Origin: Ahrensia marina
GTDB lineage: Bacteria > Pseudomonadota > Alphaproteobacteria > Rhizobiales > Rhizobiaceae
Assembly (NCBI RefSeq): GCF_001293565.1
Contig: NZ_JXMU01000013.1
Location: forward strand, 62,001-126,000
Direction of reading: 5' to 3'
DNA: 64,000 nucleotides
The translations under genes were made by a program, and so were the position numbers. This document shows, in pieces, positions 9,808 through 16,961 of the stretch (position 1 is the stretch's first letter; each line of letters starts with the position of its first letter). Below the pieces are notes generated by a model that made no database searches, was not told the DNA's origin, and worked only from the letters and a program-made list of their open reading frames with translations.

Positions 9808-10413
9808 TTAAAGACCAAACGTTTCCAATTCGGGCGCAAGGTCCATATCGGGTGTCAGATGAATGCCTTGCCAGCCCAGTGCGCGGCAGGCTTCAATATT
9901 GGGCAGACTGTCATCAATAAACAATGTTTTTGACGGCTCCAGCCCGAATGTTTCTGCATGCAACTCATAAATGGCAGGGTCCGGTTTGATGAGTTTCACA
10001 TCGCCGGAAACGGTAACGCCGCGTCCGGTTTTCAAAAACGGATACATTTCTTGTGCCTGGCGAAAGGTATCGGAGGCAAAATTTGTGAGGAGGGTAACGT
10101 CATGTCCTTCATCCTGAAGACGCAGGAGATGGCCCACACGCTCATCCAGAGCATGGGAAACCATTTCATGCCAGTGTTTGCGAAATGCGCGGATTTCGGT
10201 TTCCCAATCCGGATATTCCGCAATCAGCAATGCTTCAGCTTCCGGCCATGTCCGGCCACGGTCCTGCTCGATATTCCATGCGCTGGTGCATATCCGTTCA
10301 AAGAAGAACTGGCGCTTTTCTTCATCTTTGATGAGGCGGGAAAACGGAATGTTCGGGTCGTAGTGAATCAGAATTTGTCCAATATCGAAAACGATATGCT
10401 TTATCTCGGTCAT
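9808..10413 (-). CDS. HAD-superfamily hydrolase (YihX-like)
   Basis: The protein has 201 residues. Motif I reads Phe-Asp-Ile-Gly: the nucleophile Asp is present, while the usual second Asp of DxD is Gly, a variant seen in the YihX/epoxide-hydrolase-N branch of HAD phosphatases. Motif II is Leu-Leu-Thr-Asn-Phe, Lys of motif III is in Ile-Lys-Pro-Asp, and motif IV is Phe-Ile-Asp-Asp-Ser. An all-helical C1 cap sits between motifs I and II. It probably dephosphorylates a small sugar or nucleotide phosphate; the substrate is unknown. The mutY stop lies 10 bases upstream of its start, so the two are likely co-transcribed. Confidence 0.85.
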   Translation of the reverse strand: MTEIKHIVFDIGQILIHYDPNIPFSRLIKDEEKRQFFFERICTSAWNIEQDRGRTWPEAEALLIAEYPDWETEIRAFRKHWHEMVSHALDERVGHLLRLQDEGHDVTLLTNFASDTFRQAQEMYPFLKTGRGVTVSGDVKLIKPDPAIYELHAETFGLEPSKTLFIDDSLPNIEACRALGWQGIHLTPDMDLAPELETFGL

Positions 10414-10423
10414 AATTGCTCAA

Positions 10424-11497
10424 TCATTGCTTTTGGAAGAGTTCCGGTATCGCACAGGAAATTACTTTTTTCATGACAGTGGGCAAGGCTTCCTCAGATA
10501 TATTTTCGCGCGTTGCCCACCAATAATTTTGACCGTCAGAACGCACATTTTCAGCGTGCCATACAGTCAATTCGAGCTCAAAATGCGTAAACACATGACG
10601 GATTGTGCCGCAGTTTTTCCACTTGGCATTAAAAGGAGCCGCATGAACATTTGTGTCACCATCCTGACGTGAATTCCATCCCGTTGTCGGCACTTGCGTC
10701 ATGGATGCCAAAAGACCGCTAGATGGGCGTTGCTCAAGCAGAATATCACCGGAAGGTGACGTGGCAACAAAGGCAGCGCCAACGCGCTTGGGCTTTTCTT
10801 TTTTGGCAAGCTTATAGGGAAACAGCTCTGGATCTGATTTTTCCAGCGCTTTGCAATTTTCGCGGACAGGGCAGTGCATACAGGCCGGTTTTTTGGGTGT
10901 GCAGATTGTTGCGCCTAAATCCATCGTGGCTTGTGCAAAATCGCCGGGTCTCGTTTGGCTAAGTGTTTCTGCTACTTTTGCTTTGATGATCGGCTTTGCG
11001 GCAGGCAGTGGCGTCTCAATGGTGAAAAGACGGCTAAATACTCGTTCGACATTGCCGTCCATTACGGCGGCGGGAATATCAAATGCAATCGATGCAATCG
11101 CCGCGGCGGTATAGTCGCCTATACCCGGCAGGGCTTTAAGTGCTTGCACATCGGCAGGAAAATGACCGTCATGACTGGTGACGACCATATCGGCGCATTT
11201 CTTCAGATTGCGTGCTCGCGAATAATAGCCAAGTCCCGCCCAAGCGCGCAAAACCTCGTCTTCACTCGCGCTTGATAACGCCGCAATGTTGGGCCATTTG
11301 GCGGTAAATTTCGAAAAATAGTCTTTCACAGTGGCAACAGTTGTCTGCTGCAACATAATTTCCGACATCCAAACACGATAAGGGTCAGGCAAAATGCCGA
11401 GCGCGAGGTCTTTTGGCGATACACGCCAAGGTAGCTCGCGCGCATGCACATCGTACCAATCAAGCAGTTTTGTGCTGATGTCAGGAGAACTATTCAT
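10424..11497 (-). CDS. mutY: A/G-specific adenine glycosylase
   Basis: The protein has 357 residues from the chosen ATG. It removes adenine mispaired with 8-oxoguanine. Visible are catalytic Glu46, the helix-hairpin-helix Leu-Pro-Gly-Ile-Gly-Asp-Tyr-Thr at 123-130, catalytic Asp147 in Met-Asp-Gly-Asn-Val, and the four iron-sulfur cysteines 199, 206, 209 and 215 with C-x6-C-x2-C-x5-C spacing. A NUDIX-like C-terminal domain recognises 8-oxoguanine. A TTG at 11533 would extend the frame by twelve residues, but the ATG fits the family start better. It is divergent from the DciA-like gene. Confidence 0.95.
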   Translation of the reverse strand: MNSSPDISTKLLDWYDVHARELPWRVSPKDLALGILPDPYRVWMSEIMLQQTTVATVKDYFSKFTAKWPNIAALSSASEDEVLRAWAGLGYYSRARNLKKCADMVVTSHDGHFPADVQALKALPGIGDYTAAAIASIAFDIPAAVMDGNVERVFSRLFTIETPLPAAKPIIKAKVAETLSQTRPGDFAQATMDLGATICTPKKPACMHCPVRENCKALEKSDPELFPYKLAKKEKPKRVGAAFVATSPSGDILLEQRPSSGLLASMTQVPTTGWNSRQDGDTNVHAAPFNAKWKNCGTIRHVFTHFELELTVWHAENVRSDGQNYWWATRENISEEALPTVMKKVISCAIPELFQKQ

Positions 11498-11592
11498 GCT
11501 GCGGGTGTATCGAAAGCGTTGGACAAAGATCAACTCTAATTTGCGCTAATCCTGCGCGGGCGTTATTGAGGGCCAAACCAAGGAACATCACG

Positions 11593-12060
11593 ATGTCGAA
11601 ATCGGCAGCCGGATATATCAATAAGATTCTCGATCCTTTGTTGGCAAAGCGGGCAGGGGTGTCAACGGCGCTGATTACCGCTTGGGGTGAGATTGTAGGC
11701 CATGATCTGGCCGAAATGTCGATGCCGGTCAAAGTGCGTTGGCCCGCCCGAATTGATGAAGATGATGCGTTTCAACCGGGCACACTTCTTGTCGCAGCAG
11801 AAGGGATGGCGGCCCTTCATTTACAGCATCAGACAGGCGAAGTGATTGATCGCGTCAATGCTTTCATGGGATACCGCGCTATCGCGCGTATCAAACTCAC
11901 GCAAAAGCCGGTTGAGAAGAAAAAGCCGAAAAAGCGCTTGAAACCCATAACTGAAGGTGAGAAACGGAAAATCAACAGGCTTGCAGACGGTATCGAAGAC
12001 GAAGCGCTGAAAGAATCTCTCAAGCGTTTTGGACAAAGCGTCATCCGCGATAAGAAATAA
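11593..12060 (+). CDS. DUF721/DciA-family protein
   Basis: The protein has 155 residues from the chosen ATG, which has AAGGA at a good distance. The N-terminal domain with Trp-Gly-Glu-Ile-Val-Gly and Leu-Leu-Val-Ala-Ala-Glu is the DUF721 fold of DciA, reported as the ancestral loader of the replicative helicase DnaB. The C-terminal third is Lys/Arg-rich and probably disordered. The gene beside mutY in other Rhizobiales is of this family. A helicase-loading role is inferred from the family. A TTG at 11566 in frame is a weaker start. Confidence 0.8.
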   Translation: MSKSAAGYINKILDPLLAKRAGVSTALITAWGEIVGHDLAEMSMPVKVRWPARIDEDDAFQPGTLLVAAEGMAALHLQHQTGEVIDRVNAFMGYRAIARIKLTQKPVEKKKPKKRLKPITEGEKRKINRLADGIEDEALKESLKRFGQSVIRDKK

Positions 12061-12092
12061 TCGCCACACCTACCAAAAACAGAGCAAACAAA

Positions 12093-12545
12093 GTGACTGT
12101 AGAAAAACCATTTTGGGAAGAAAAAACACTGGCTGAAATGACAGCCGGTGAATGGGAATCCCTATGCGATGGTTGCGGCAAATGCTGCATGTCGAAGCTG
12201 ATCGATGATGATACGGATGAAATCTATTACACGACAGTCGCGTGCAGACTTTTCGATCCAGTGACCTGCCGATGTGCAGACTATGAAAACCGCCAGAAAA
12301 AAGTGTCCGATTGCGTGAAGCTAACGCCGGAAAATGTGGGCGAAATCGCTTGGCTGCCAGCAACATGTGCTTATCGTTTGCTGAACGAAGGTAAACCGCT
12401 TTTTGATTGGCATCCTTTGATTAGCGGCGATCCTGAAAGTGTTCACAAAGCAGATATTTCCATGCGCGGGGCCGTGAGCGCCTTTGAGCATCACATGACG
12501 CATGATGGCGAATATTTGGAACATTTGGTTGATGGTTCGCTTTAA
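12093..12545 (+). CDS. YkgJ/YcgN-family cysteine-cluster protein (UPF0260)
   Basis: The protein has 150 residues with a GTG start. An N-terminal cluster Cys-Asp-Gly-Cys-Gly-Lys-Cys-Cys is followed by Cys residues near positions 51, 58 and 60, then two more further on, the pattern of the CxxCxxCC family (YcgN). It is thought to bind zinc or an iron-sulfur cluster. The function of the family is not established. It starts 32 bases after the DciA-like gene in the same direction. Confidence 0.88.
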   Translation: MTVEKPFWEEKTLAEMTAGEWESLCDGCGKCCMSKLIDDDTDEIYYTTVACRLFDPVTCRCADYENRQKKVSDCVKLTPENVGEIAWLPATCAYRLLNEGKPLFDWHPLISGDPESVHKADISMRGAVSAFEHHMTHDGEYLEHLVDGSL

Positions 12546-12609
12546 GCTTGCATGATTGTTCCGCGCAGGATTTAAATTTGCGCATCATACTAAGCTGATT
12601 GGACATCTT

Positions 12610-13017
12610 ATGAGCGAGAAAACGACCCACGAAATCATCTCGAAATATCTTGCTGCATTTAATGCAAGCGACAGCGAAGCAATGCTTGCCTTGCTTCATG
12701 AGGATGTGGCGCATGATATCAATCAGGGCGAGCGCCAGATCGGTAAAGAAAAGTTCCGTTGGTTCAATGGCGAAATGGCGCGTCATTACAGCGAAGAACT
12801 GACAGATATTGCGATCATGGTCGCAGAGGGCGGCGTGCGTGCCGCAGCCGAATTCACGGTGCGCGGAAAATACCTTGCGACCGCTGACGGCTTACCGGAA
12901 GCAAACGGGCAAAACTATGATCTGCCCGCGGGCATCTTCTTCGAAGTTGATGACGGGCTGATTACGCGCGTGACCACTTACTATAATCTGAAAGACTGGA
13001 TCGCGCAGGTCTCCTGA
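12610..13017 (+). CDS. SnoaL-like/NTF2-fold protein (ketosteroid isomerase-related)
   Basis: The protein has 135 residues from the ATG at 12610. The sequence shows the NTF2-like pattern: an initial helix Tyr-Leu-Ala-Ala-Phe-Asn-Ala-Ser-Asp, a Leu-Leu-His-Glu-Asp-Val strand, and C-terminal sheet strands ending in Thr-Tyr-Tyr-Asn-Leu-Lys-Asp-Trp. This fold covers isomerases, hydrolases and dimer partners, so the reaction cannot be read. The longer frame starting at 12556 lacks family similarity in its first eighteen residues. The stop is four bases before the GNAT start, so the two are likely one transcript. Confidence 0.8.
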   Translation: MSEKTTHEIISKYLAAFNASDSEAMLALLHEDVAHDINQGERQIGKEKFRWFNGEMARHYSEELTDIAIMVAEGGVRAAAEFTVRGKYLATADGLPEANGQNYDLPAGIFFEVDDGLITRVTTYYNLKDWIAQVS

Positions 13018-13021
13018 TCTG

Positions 13022-13618
13022 ATGGATAGAAAATTCGAAATTCGCCCGATTAATCAATCAGACTTTTCTCACTATATTGATGATCTTGCGCGTTTGCGGA
13101 TGCAGGTTTTCCGCGAGTGGCCTTATCTTTATGATGGTGATGAAGCTTATGAACGCACCTATTTGCGCTCATATCTGAATAATGATCGTGCATTTATGGT
13201 CGGTTCGTTTTCAGCAACTGAAATAGTGGGTGCTTCTACTGCAATGCCACTTGCCGATCATGATGCGGCATTTGCCAAACCGCTTCAGGATGCGGGTTAC
13301 GATATTTCCCGGATTTTCTATTTTGCCGAATCTGTTCTTTTGCCCCAATACCGTGGCGGAGGTGCCGGCAGGGCGTTTTTCACATTGCGTGAGAAAGAGG
13401 CTTTAAGGCAGGGTTTTGACAAAGCTGTCTTCAGCGCCGTCATCAGGGATTCTGATGCATCGGAAAAACCGGCAAGCTATGTGCCTCTTGATAATTTCTG
13501 GCAGCGCATCGGGTTTAAGAAGATCAAAGATGTTAAAACCAGATTTGCCTGGAAAGATATCGATGAAGACCATGAGACAGAAAAACCAATGGCTTTCTGG
13601 GTAAAAAATCTGGCGTGA
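13022..13618 (+). CDS. GNAT-family N-acetyltransferase
   Basis: The protein has 198 residues. The GNAT acetyl-CoA loop is visible as Tyr-Arg-Gly-Gly-Gly-Ala-Gly-Arg-Ala-Phe-Phe after the beta-4 strand Val-Leu-Leu-Pro, and a late Phe-Trp-Gln-Arg-Ile-Gly-Phe is typical of the C-terminal half. The first segment Ala-Arg-Leu-Arg-Met-Gln-Val-Phe-Arg-Glu-Trp-Pro resembles a substrate-side region of uncharacterised acetyltransferases. The acceptor is unknown. It follows the SnoaL-like gene by four bases. Confidence 0.82.
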   Translation: MDRKFEIRPINQSDFSHYIDDLARLRMQVFREWPYLYDGDEAYERTYLRSYLNNDRAFMVGSFSATEIVGASTAMPLADHDAAFAKPLQDAGYDISRIFYFAESVLLPQYRGGGAGRAFFTLREKEALRQGFDKAVFSAVIRDSDASEKPASYVPLDNFWQRIGFKKIKDVKTRFAWKDIDEDHETEKPMAFWVKNLA

Positions 13619-13635
13619 ACTCACATAAAGTTGAG

Positions 13636-13686
13636 AAGCATGGCACAAGCTGTGTTTTGATCTTGCAGGATTTAATTGCCATGCTT
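13636..13686. repeat. Perfect 10-bp inverted repeat upstream of the YHS gene
   Basis: AAGCATGGCA at 13636-13645 is matched exactly by TGCCATGCTT at 13677-13686, with a 31-base loop. No T-run follows. It could be a long-armed RNA structure in the leader of the YHS gene, or a paired protein-binding site. It is 29 bases before the ATG. Confidence 0.5.
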
Positions 13687-13715
13687 GGGACAGTTAAACC
13701 ATATGGAGTTGATCT

Positions 13716-14177
13716 ATGGGACGCAGCAAAAACACAATCTCCCGTCGTGCATTTTTTCTTACCTCGCTTGCGGCGGGTATTTTGATTTCAAATGCCGCTT
13801 TGGCTGAAAAAACAAATGTGACGGATGGTGTTGCTGTTCAGGGATATGATCCGGTTGCTTACTTTAGCGAAAATGCAGCGGTAAAGGGTGAGGCGTCTGT
13901 GACGGCTGAATATAACGGTTCGACATACCAGTTTAAGAATGCGGAGAACCGTGATCTGTTTCTGGCCAACCCGTCAAAATATGCACCGCAATATGGCGGC
14001 TATTGTGCTTTTGCGGTGTCTTACGGAGACTTGGCGCCAGTTGACCCGCAAGCTTTTAGTATCGTTGAGGGCAAGCTTTATCTCAATTATTCAAAATCAA
14101 TTCGTAAGCGCTGGTCAGCAGATGCCAGCGGCAACATTGCCACTGGCGATCGCAATTGGCCTTCGCTTTCGCAATAA
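13716..14177 (+). CDS. YHS-domain protein with Tat signal
   Basis: The protein has 153 residues. The N-terminus has a twin-arginine motif, Ser-Arg-Arg-Ala-Phe-Phe-Leu, then a hydrophobic core and an Ala-Leu-Ala cleavage site, so export by Tat as a folded protein is likely. The YHS motif lies in the middle: Gly-Tyr-Asp-Pro-Val-Ala-Tyr-Phe, then Leu-Phe-Leu-Ala-Asn-Pro-Ser-Lys-Tyr-Ala-Pro and Gly-Gly-Tyr-Cys-Ala. YHS domains bind metal, often copper or iron. The role is unknown. It ends one base before the convergent SIMPL gene. Confidence 0.87.
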   Translation: MGRSKNTISRRAFFLTSLAAGILISNAALAEKTNVTDGVAVQGYDPVAYFSENAAVKGEASVTAEYNGSTYQFKNAENRDLFLANPSKYAPQYGGYCAFAVSYGDLAPVDPQAFSIVEGKLYLNYSKSIRKRWSADASGNIATGDRNWPSLSQ

Positions 14178-14178
14178 A

Positions 14179-14910
14179 TTATTGCACGATTTCAAATGTC
14201 ACATTGACTGTGACGTCGTAGCTATTCTCGCCCGCTGCAATCGGAACGGGCGCGCTGCCTACTGCCATTTCCATAGTCCGCATTTTTGCCATCGGGCGCG
14301 GTATGTCATTGTGTGCCTGCTCACTTATTGTTTTAATCGCGCCCAGCGTAACACCGGCAGCGTCGGCCAGCGTTTTGGCTTTTGCCATTGCATCTTTTAC
14401 GGCCTTTGAGCGCGCTTGATTGACGATTTCATCAGGCTTGTCATTTGTAAAGACAAGATTGCCGCCATCATTGACGCCAAGTGAAACCGATGCATCAAGC
14501 ACATCACCCACTTTTTCCAGATCGCGCACGCGAACGGTCAGGCTGTTGCGGACAATATAACCTGAAATGCGCGGCTTTTGTTCGCCATTATTATTGTTCG
14601 GATAGACATATTGTGGCTGAATTGAAAAATCGGATGTTTGAAGATCACGCGCTTCAATCCCTGCGTTTTGCATTTCTTCAAGCACTTTTTTCATAGCTTC
14701 GGTATTGGCATTTAAAGCCTCACGGGCGGTTTCAGCTTCTTTGGTCACACCCATTGAGATGATAGCCATATCCGGAGCAACATTTGCGGTGCCTTTACCG
14801 GTAACAGAGATCGTTGGTGTCTGTGCTGCCTCCGCCATGGCAGGCAAAGTTGCTGCACCCATACCAATCATAGCTAATCCGGCAACCGCAGGTATCGTCA
14901 AAAAGTTCAT
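14179..14910 (-). CDS. SIMPL-domain (DUF541) periplasmic protein
   Basis: The protein has 243 residues. A signal peptide of about 28 residues ends at Met-Ala-Glu-Ala-Ala. The SIMPL domain follows, with Ile-Ser-Val-Thr-Gly-Lys-Gly at its start, the Leu-Gln-Thr-Ser-Asp-Phe-Ser-Ile-Gln-Pro segment and the conserved Ala-Lys-Thr-Leu-Ala-Asp-Ala-Ala-Gly helix. Bacterial members include the E. coli YggE oxidative-stress protein and Brucella BP26. The order and size match BP26-like proteins. It is convergent with the YHS gene. Confidence 0.88.
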   Translation of the reverse strand: MNFLTIPAVAGLAMIGMGAATLPAMAEAAQTPTISVTGKGTANVAPDMAIISMGVTKEAETAREALNANTEAMKKVLEEMQNAGIEARDLQTSDFSIQPQYVYPNNNNGEQKPRISGYIVRNSLTVRVRDLEKVGDVLDASVSLGVNDGGNLVFTNDKPDEIVNQARSKAVKDAMAKAKTLADAAGVTLGAIKTISEQAHNDIPRPMAKMRTMEMAVGSAPVPIAAGENSYDVTVNVTFEIVQ

Positions 14911-15038
14911 TGTTAAACGCCTTTAAAAAATTCATCCCTCGGCAGGTTTATCCATGGCAGATGTGTAGGGATTATGGCGTGTTGAAAATATTTCCAAGAT
15001 ATAAGTTTGGGTGCTTGTCGTGGCAAAAAGAATAGGCT

Positions 15039-15089
15039 AACCAACCGCCATAGCATTGTACCTTTGCAATGTGGTTGGTTCTCTTTTTT
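15039..15089 (+). terminator. Orphan intrinsic terminator upstream of tRNA-Ile
   Basis: Outer arms AACCAACC (15039-15046) and GGTTGGTT (15073-15080) enclose inner arms CATTG and CAATG, with a CTCTTTTTT run just after. No plus-strand gene precedes it: the SIMPL gene to the left is read leftward from 14910. The region 14911-15038 therefore may hold an unlisted short RNA gene. I found no convincing promoter. Confidence 0.6.
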
Positions 15090-15139
15090 AAAGATTATTG
15101 ACCCGATTGTGTAAGGGTTATGCAGCGCACGTGAAGGTG

Positions 15140-15216
15140 GGGCCTGTAGCTCAGTTGGTTAGAGCCGGCGGCTCATAACCGCTTGGTCGGGGGTTCGAGT
15201 CCCTCCGGGCCCACCA
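15140..15216 (+). tRNA. tRNA-Ile (CAU anticodon, lysidine-modified type)
   Basis: A 77-base cloverleaf with encoded CCA. The acceptor arm GGGCCTG pairs with CGGGCCC, with one T-G wobble. The anticodon loop reads CTCATAA, anticodon CAT. A CAT anticodon can mean Met or Ile2. The acceptor pairs C4-G69 and C5-G68, the stem GGCGG...CCGC and the variable region TTGGTCG match the Ile2 type whose C34 becomes lysidine by TilS, so it should decode AUA. An elongator Met assignment is less likely. Confidence 0.9.
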
Positions 15217-15343
15217 TCAACGATACAGTAAAAATTGTAAGCACGAGTTCGCCATAAGGTTTGTCTACTCTACTTGATGGAGCCTCGTGATTCTCCGTTT
15301 CCGCTGCTGGACACCGAAGTTGGCAACCACATGCTATAAAGTT
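15217..15343. other. Gap between tRNA-Ile and the truncated acetyltransferase
   Basis: No coding frame, repeat of the tRNA 3' end, or hairpin with T-run was seen here. It marks the left side of the accessory patch. Confidence 0.4.
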
Positions 15344-15760
15344 CTAAATACTTGATTCAGGCTTGTTTTTAACAAGTAATTTGGCAGGATTTCCGACAAC
15401 TGTAGCCTCAGGAGGAACATCGCGAACCACAACGGCCCCCATTCCCACCGTCGCGCCTGAACCTATTGTGATACCCTGACGAATAACGGCCCCTGAGCCA
15501 ATATAAGCATTGTCACCAATTGTAATATCACCATTTACTTTGGCGCCAGGTGCAAGGGTTACAAAATCGCCTATTGTACAGTCGTGTTCTACATAAGAGT
15601 AAAGGTTGGCGTGAAAGCATTTGCCTATGCGGATATTGGAGGTCAAGGTTACAAAGGGAGATAAGCAAGCCCCATCGCCAATAATGACATTGTCCATTTC
15701 AATCACTGAATCGGCGCGTGCTTCGATTAACGGAATCCCGGTATTGAAGCATTTTTCTGC
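15344..15760 (-). CDS. 5'-truncated hexapeptide-repeat acetyltransferase (NeuD-like)
   Basis: The reading frame is open from the IS end at 15760 to a TAG at 15344, about 139 residues. It contains left-handed beta-helix repeats such as Ile-Gly-Asp-Phe-Val-Thr-Leu-Ala and Ile-Gly-Ser-Gly-Ala-Thr-Val-Gly, and ends with Val-Val-Gly-Asn-Pro-Ala-Lys. These are sugar or sialic-acid-type O- and N-acetyltransferases of the NeuD group. The N-terminal Rossmann part is missing because the IS boundary cuts the frame. A GTG at 15706 could start a shortened product, but it is probably inactive. Confidence 0.75.
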   Translation of the reverse strand, partial: AEKCFNTGIPLIEARADSVIEMDNVIIGDGACLSPFVTLTSNIRIGKCFHANLYSYVEHDCTIGDFVTLAPGAKVNGDITIGDNAYIGSGAVIRQGITIGSGATVGMGAVVVRDVPPEATVVGNPAKLLVKNKPESSI

Positions 15761-15763
15761 TGT

Positions 15764-16543
15764 CTAGCCCCAATTTTCAGTGCCACTGATTTTGGTTTTC
15801 TCTATTAAGGTTTCTGGCATGGGTGGTCGCATGTTTAGGGCGTGGTGCGGTCGAATATGATTGTATTGTTTGAGCCAGATATTGATGGCGGTCTGAGCTT
15901 GTCGTATTGAGCAGAACCATTCTGCGTTAAGCACTTCGTTTCGCAGGGTTCCATTGAAACGCTCATTATACCCGTTTTCCCAAGGTGAGCCTGGGTAGAT
16001 TTGGATGGGTTGAATGCCCACTTTTCTGAGCCATGTTTGAAGGTGTTTGGCAATGAACTCGGCGCCATTGTCCGATCTGATAAACTTTGGTTTGCCGCGT
16101 TGGACAATGAGATCAAACAAAGCGTCCAGCACATCATTTGCATCCAACTTGGGTCGAACAACAACACACAACGCTTCTCTGGTATATTCATCTAAGACTG
16201 TGAGCATCTTGTAGCTTCTGCCATTGCTGAGCTTGTCATGAACAAAGTCAATCGACCAAATGTGGTTCTGGTGATGTGGACGTAGCCTGATGACAGAACT
16301 GTCCTTGTGATACAGCCTTTTTCGTTTCTTGTGTCTTTGGGGTAGCTGCAGACCTTCTTCGCGCCACAAACGCTCAATTCGTTTGTGATTGACTTGCCAG
16401 CCTTCCATGCGAAGTAGCTGAGCAATCTTTCTATAACCATATCGGCCATAGCGCTTGGCCAATTTAATCATGGCCAAGCGCAAAGCTTCATCATCTTGCT
16501 GAGCAGGCTTGTAGTTCAGCGTAGAACGAGCGACACCCAGCAC
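15764..16543 (-). CDS. IS3-family transposase OrfB (DDE integrase)
   Basis: The frame has 259 residues from a GTG, but it is open further upstream to near 16620, so it is normally made as an OrfAB fusion by -1 frameshifting. It contains an HTH_21-like segment with Arg-Tyr-Gly-Tyr-Arg-Lys-Ile and the rve integrase core: Trp-Ser-Ile-Asp-Phe-Val, Arg-Ser-Asp-Asn-Gly-Ala-Glu-Phe, and Trp-Glu-Asn-Gly-Tyr-Asn-Glu-Arg-Phe-Asn with the final Glu. All three acidic residues are present, so the transposase could be active. Its stop codon lies inside the left terminal repeat. Confidence 0.93.
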   Translation of the reverse strand: MLGVARSTLNYKPAQQDDEALRLAMIKLAKRYGRYGYRKIAQLLRMEGWQVNHKRIERLWREEGLQLPQRHKKRKRLYHKDSSVIRLRPHHQNHIWSIDFVHDKLSNGRSYKMLTVLDEYTREALCVVVRPKLDANDVLDALFDLIVQRGKPKFIRSDNGAEFIAKHLQTWLRKVGIQPIQIYPGSPWENGYNERFNGTLRNEVLNAEWFCSIRQAQTAINIWLKQYNHIRPHHALNMRPPMPETLIEKTKISGTENWG

Positions 16544-16617
16544 TTTGCACGTTCGTCGCTCAGATGTATTGAGCTTCTGTCTTGTATGGATAGCGGCCTG
16601 ACGTTGTTGATCTTTCG

Positions 16618-16905
16618 TCAGACCTTCGGTTTTAAAAAATCAAGGCTTTCCTTCAAAATCAGCTTATCCAGTTCCAACTCAGCCACAATCTTCTTGAGCC
16701 GATCATTTTCCTTTTGCAGTGACTTCATCTCACTGAGCTGAGAGCGGCCCATGCCACCAAACTTCTTGCGCCAGGCATAATAGGTCTTGTCTGAAACACC
16801 TGCCTTTCGGCACGCACCAACAACATCCATACCGCTATGGATATGTACTTCAATCTCACGCAAAAGACGTAAAATATCCTCGTCCGAATGACGTTTGCGA
16901 GCCAT
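16618..16905 (-). CDS. IS3-family transposase OrfA (helix-turn-helix)
   Basis: The protein has 95 residues from the ATG at 16905, which has GGAG upstream. The N-terminal HTH binds the IS ends: Val-Gly-Ala-Cys-Arg-Lys-Ala-Gly-Val-Ser-Asp-Lys-Thr-Tyr-Tyr. A leucine-zipper helix follows (Leu-Gln-Lys-Glu-Asn-Asp-Arg-Leu). A slippery heptamer TTTTTTA at 16633-16639 (minus strand) sits just before the TGA. A -1 slip leads directly into the open orfB frame. Confidence 0.92.
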   Translation of the reverse strand: MARKRHSDEDILRLLREIEVHIHSGMDVVGACRKAGVSDKTYYAWRKKFGGMGRSQLSEMKSLQKENDRLKKIVAELELDKLILKESLDFLKPKV

Positions 16906-16961
16906 AAATCCGATCTCCAATCTCTATCAAACTATGGCACAGTTTTAGGGGGCTAAGACAA

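Larger units (their letters stand above)
15761..16960 (-). mobile_element. IS3-family insertion sequence, about 1.2 kb
   Basis: The element has overlapping frames orfA and orfB in the IS3 arrangement and imperfect terminal inverted repeats. The left end begins TGTCTAGCCCC at 15761, and the right end read inward begins TGTCTTAGCCCC from 16960. The element starts with TG and ends with CA. The bases outside are CTGC on the left and ATTG on the right, so there is no target duplication of three or four bases. Both neighbouring genes are cut at the boundaries. Confidence 0.88.

Noticed and set aside
15140-15216. Assignment as elongator tRNA-Met
   Set aside because: C4-G69 and C5-G68 and the anticodon-stem and variable-loop bases match the Ile2 type read by TilS.
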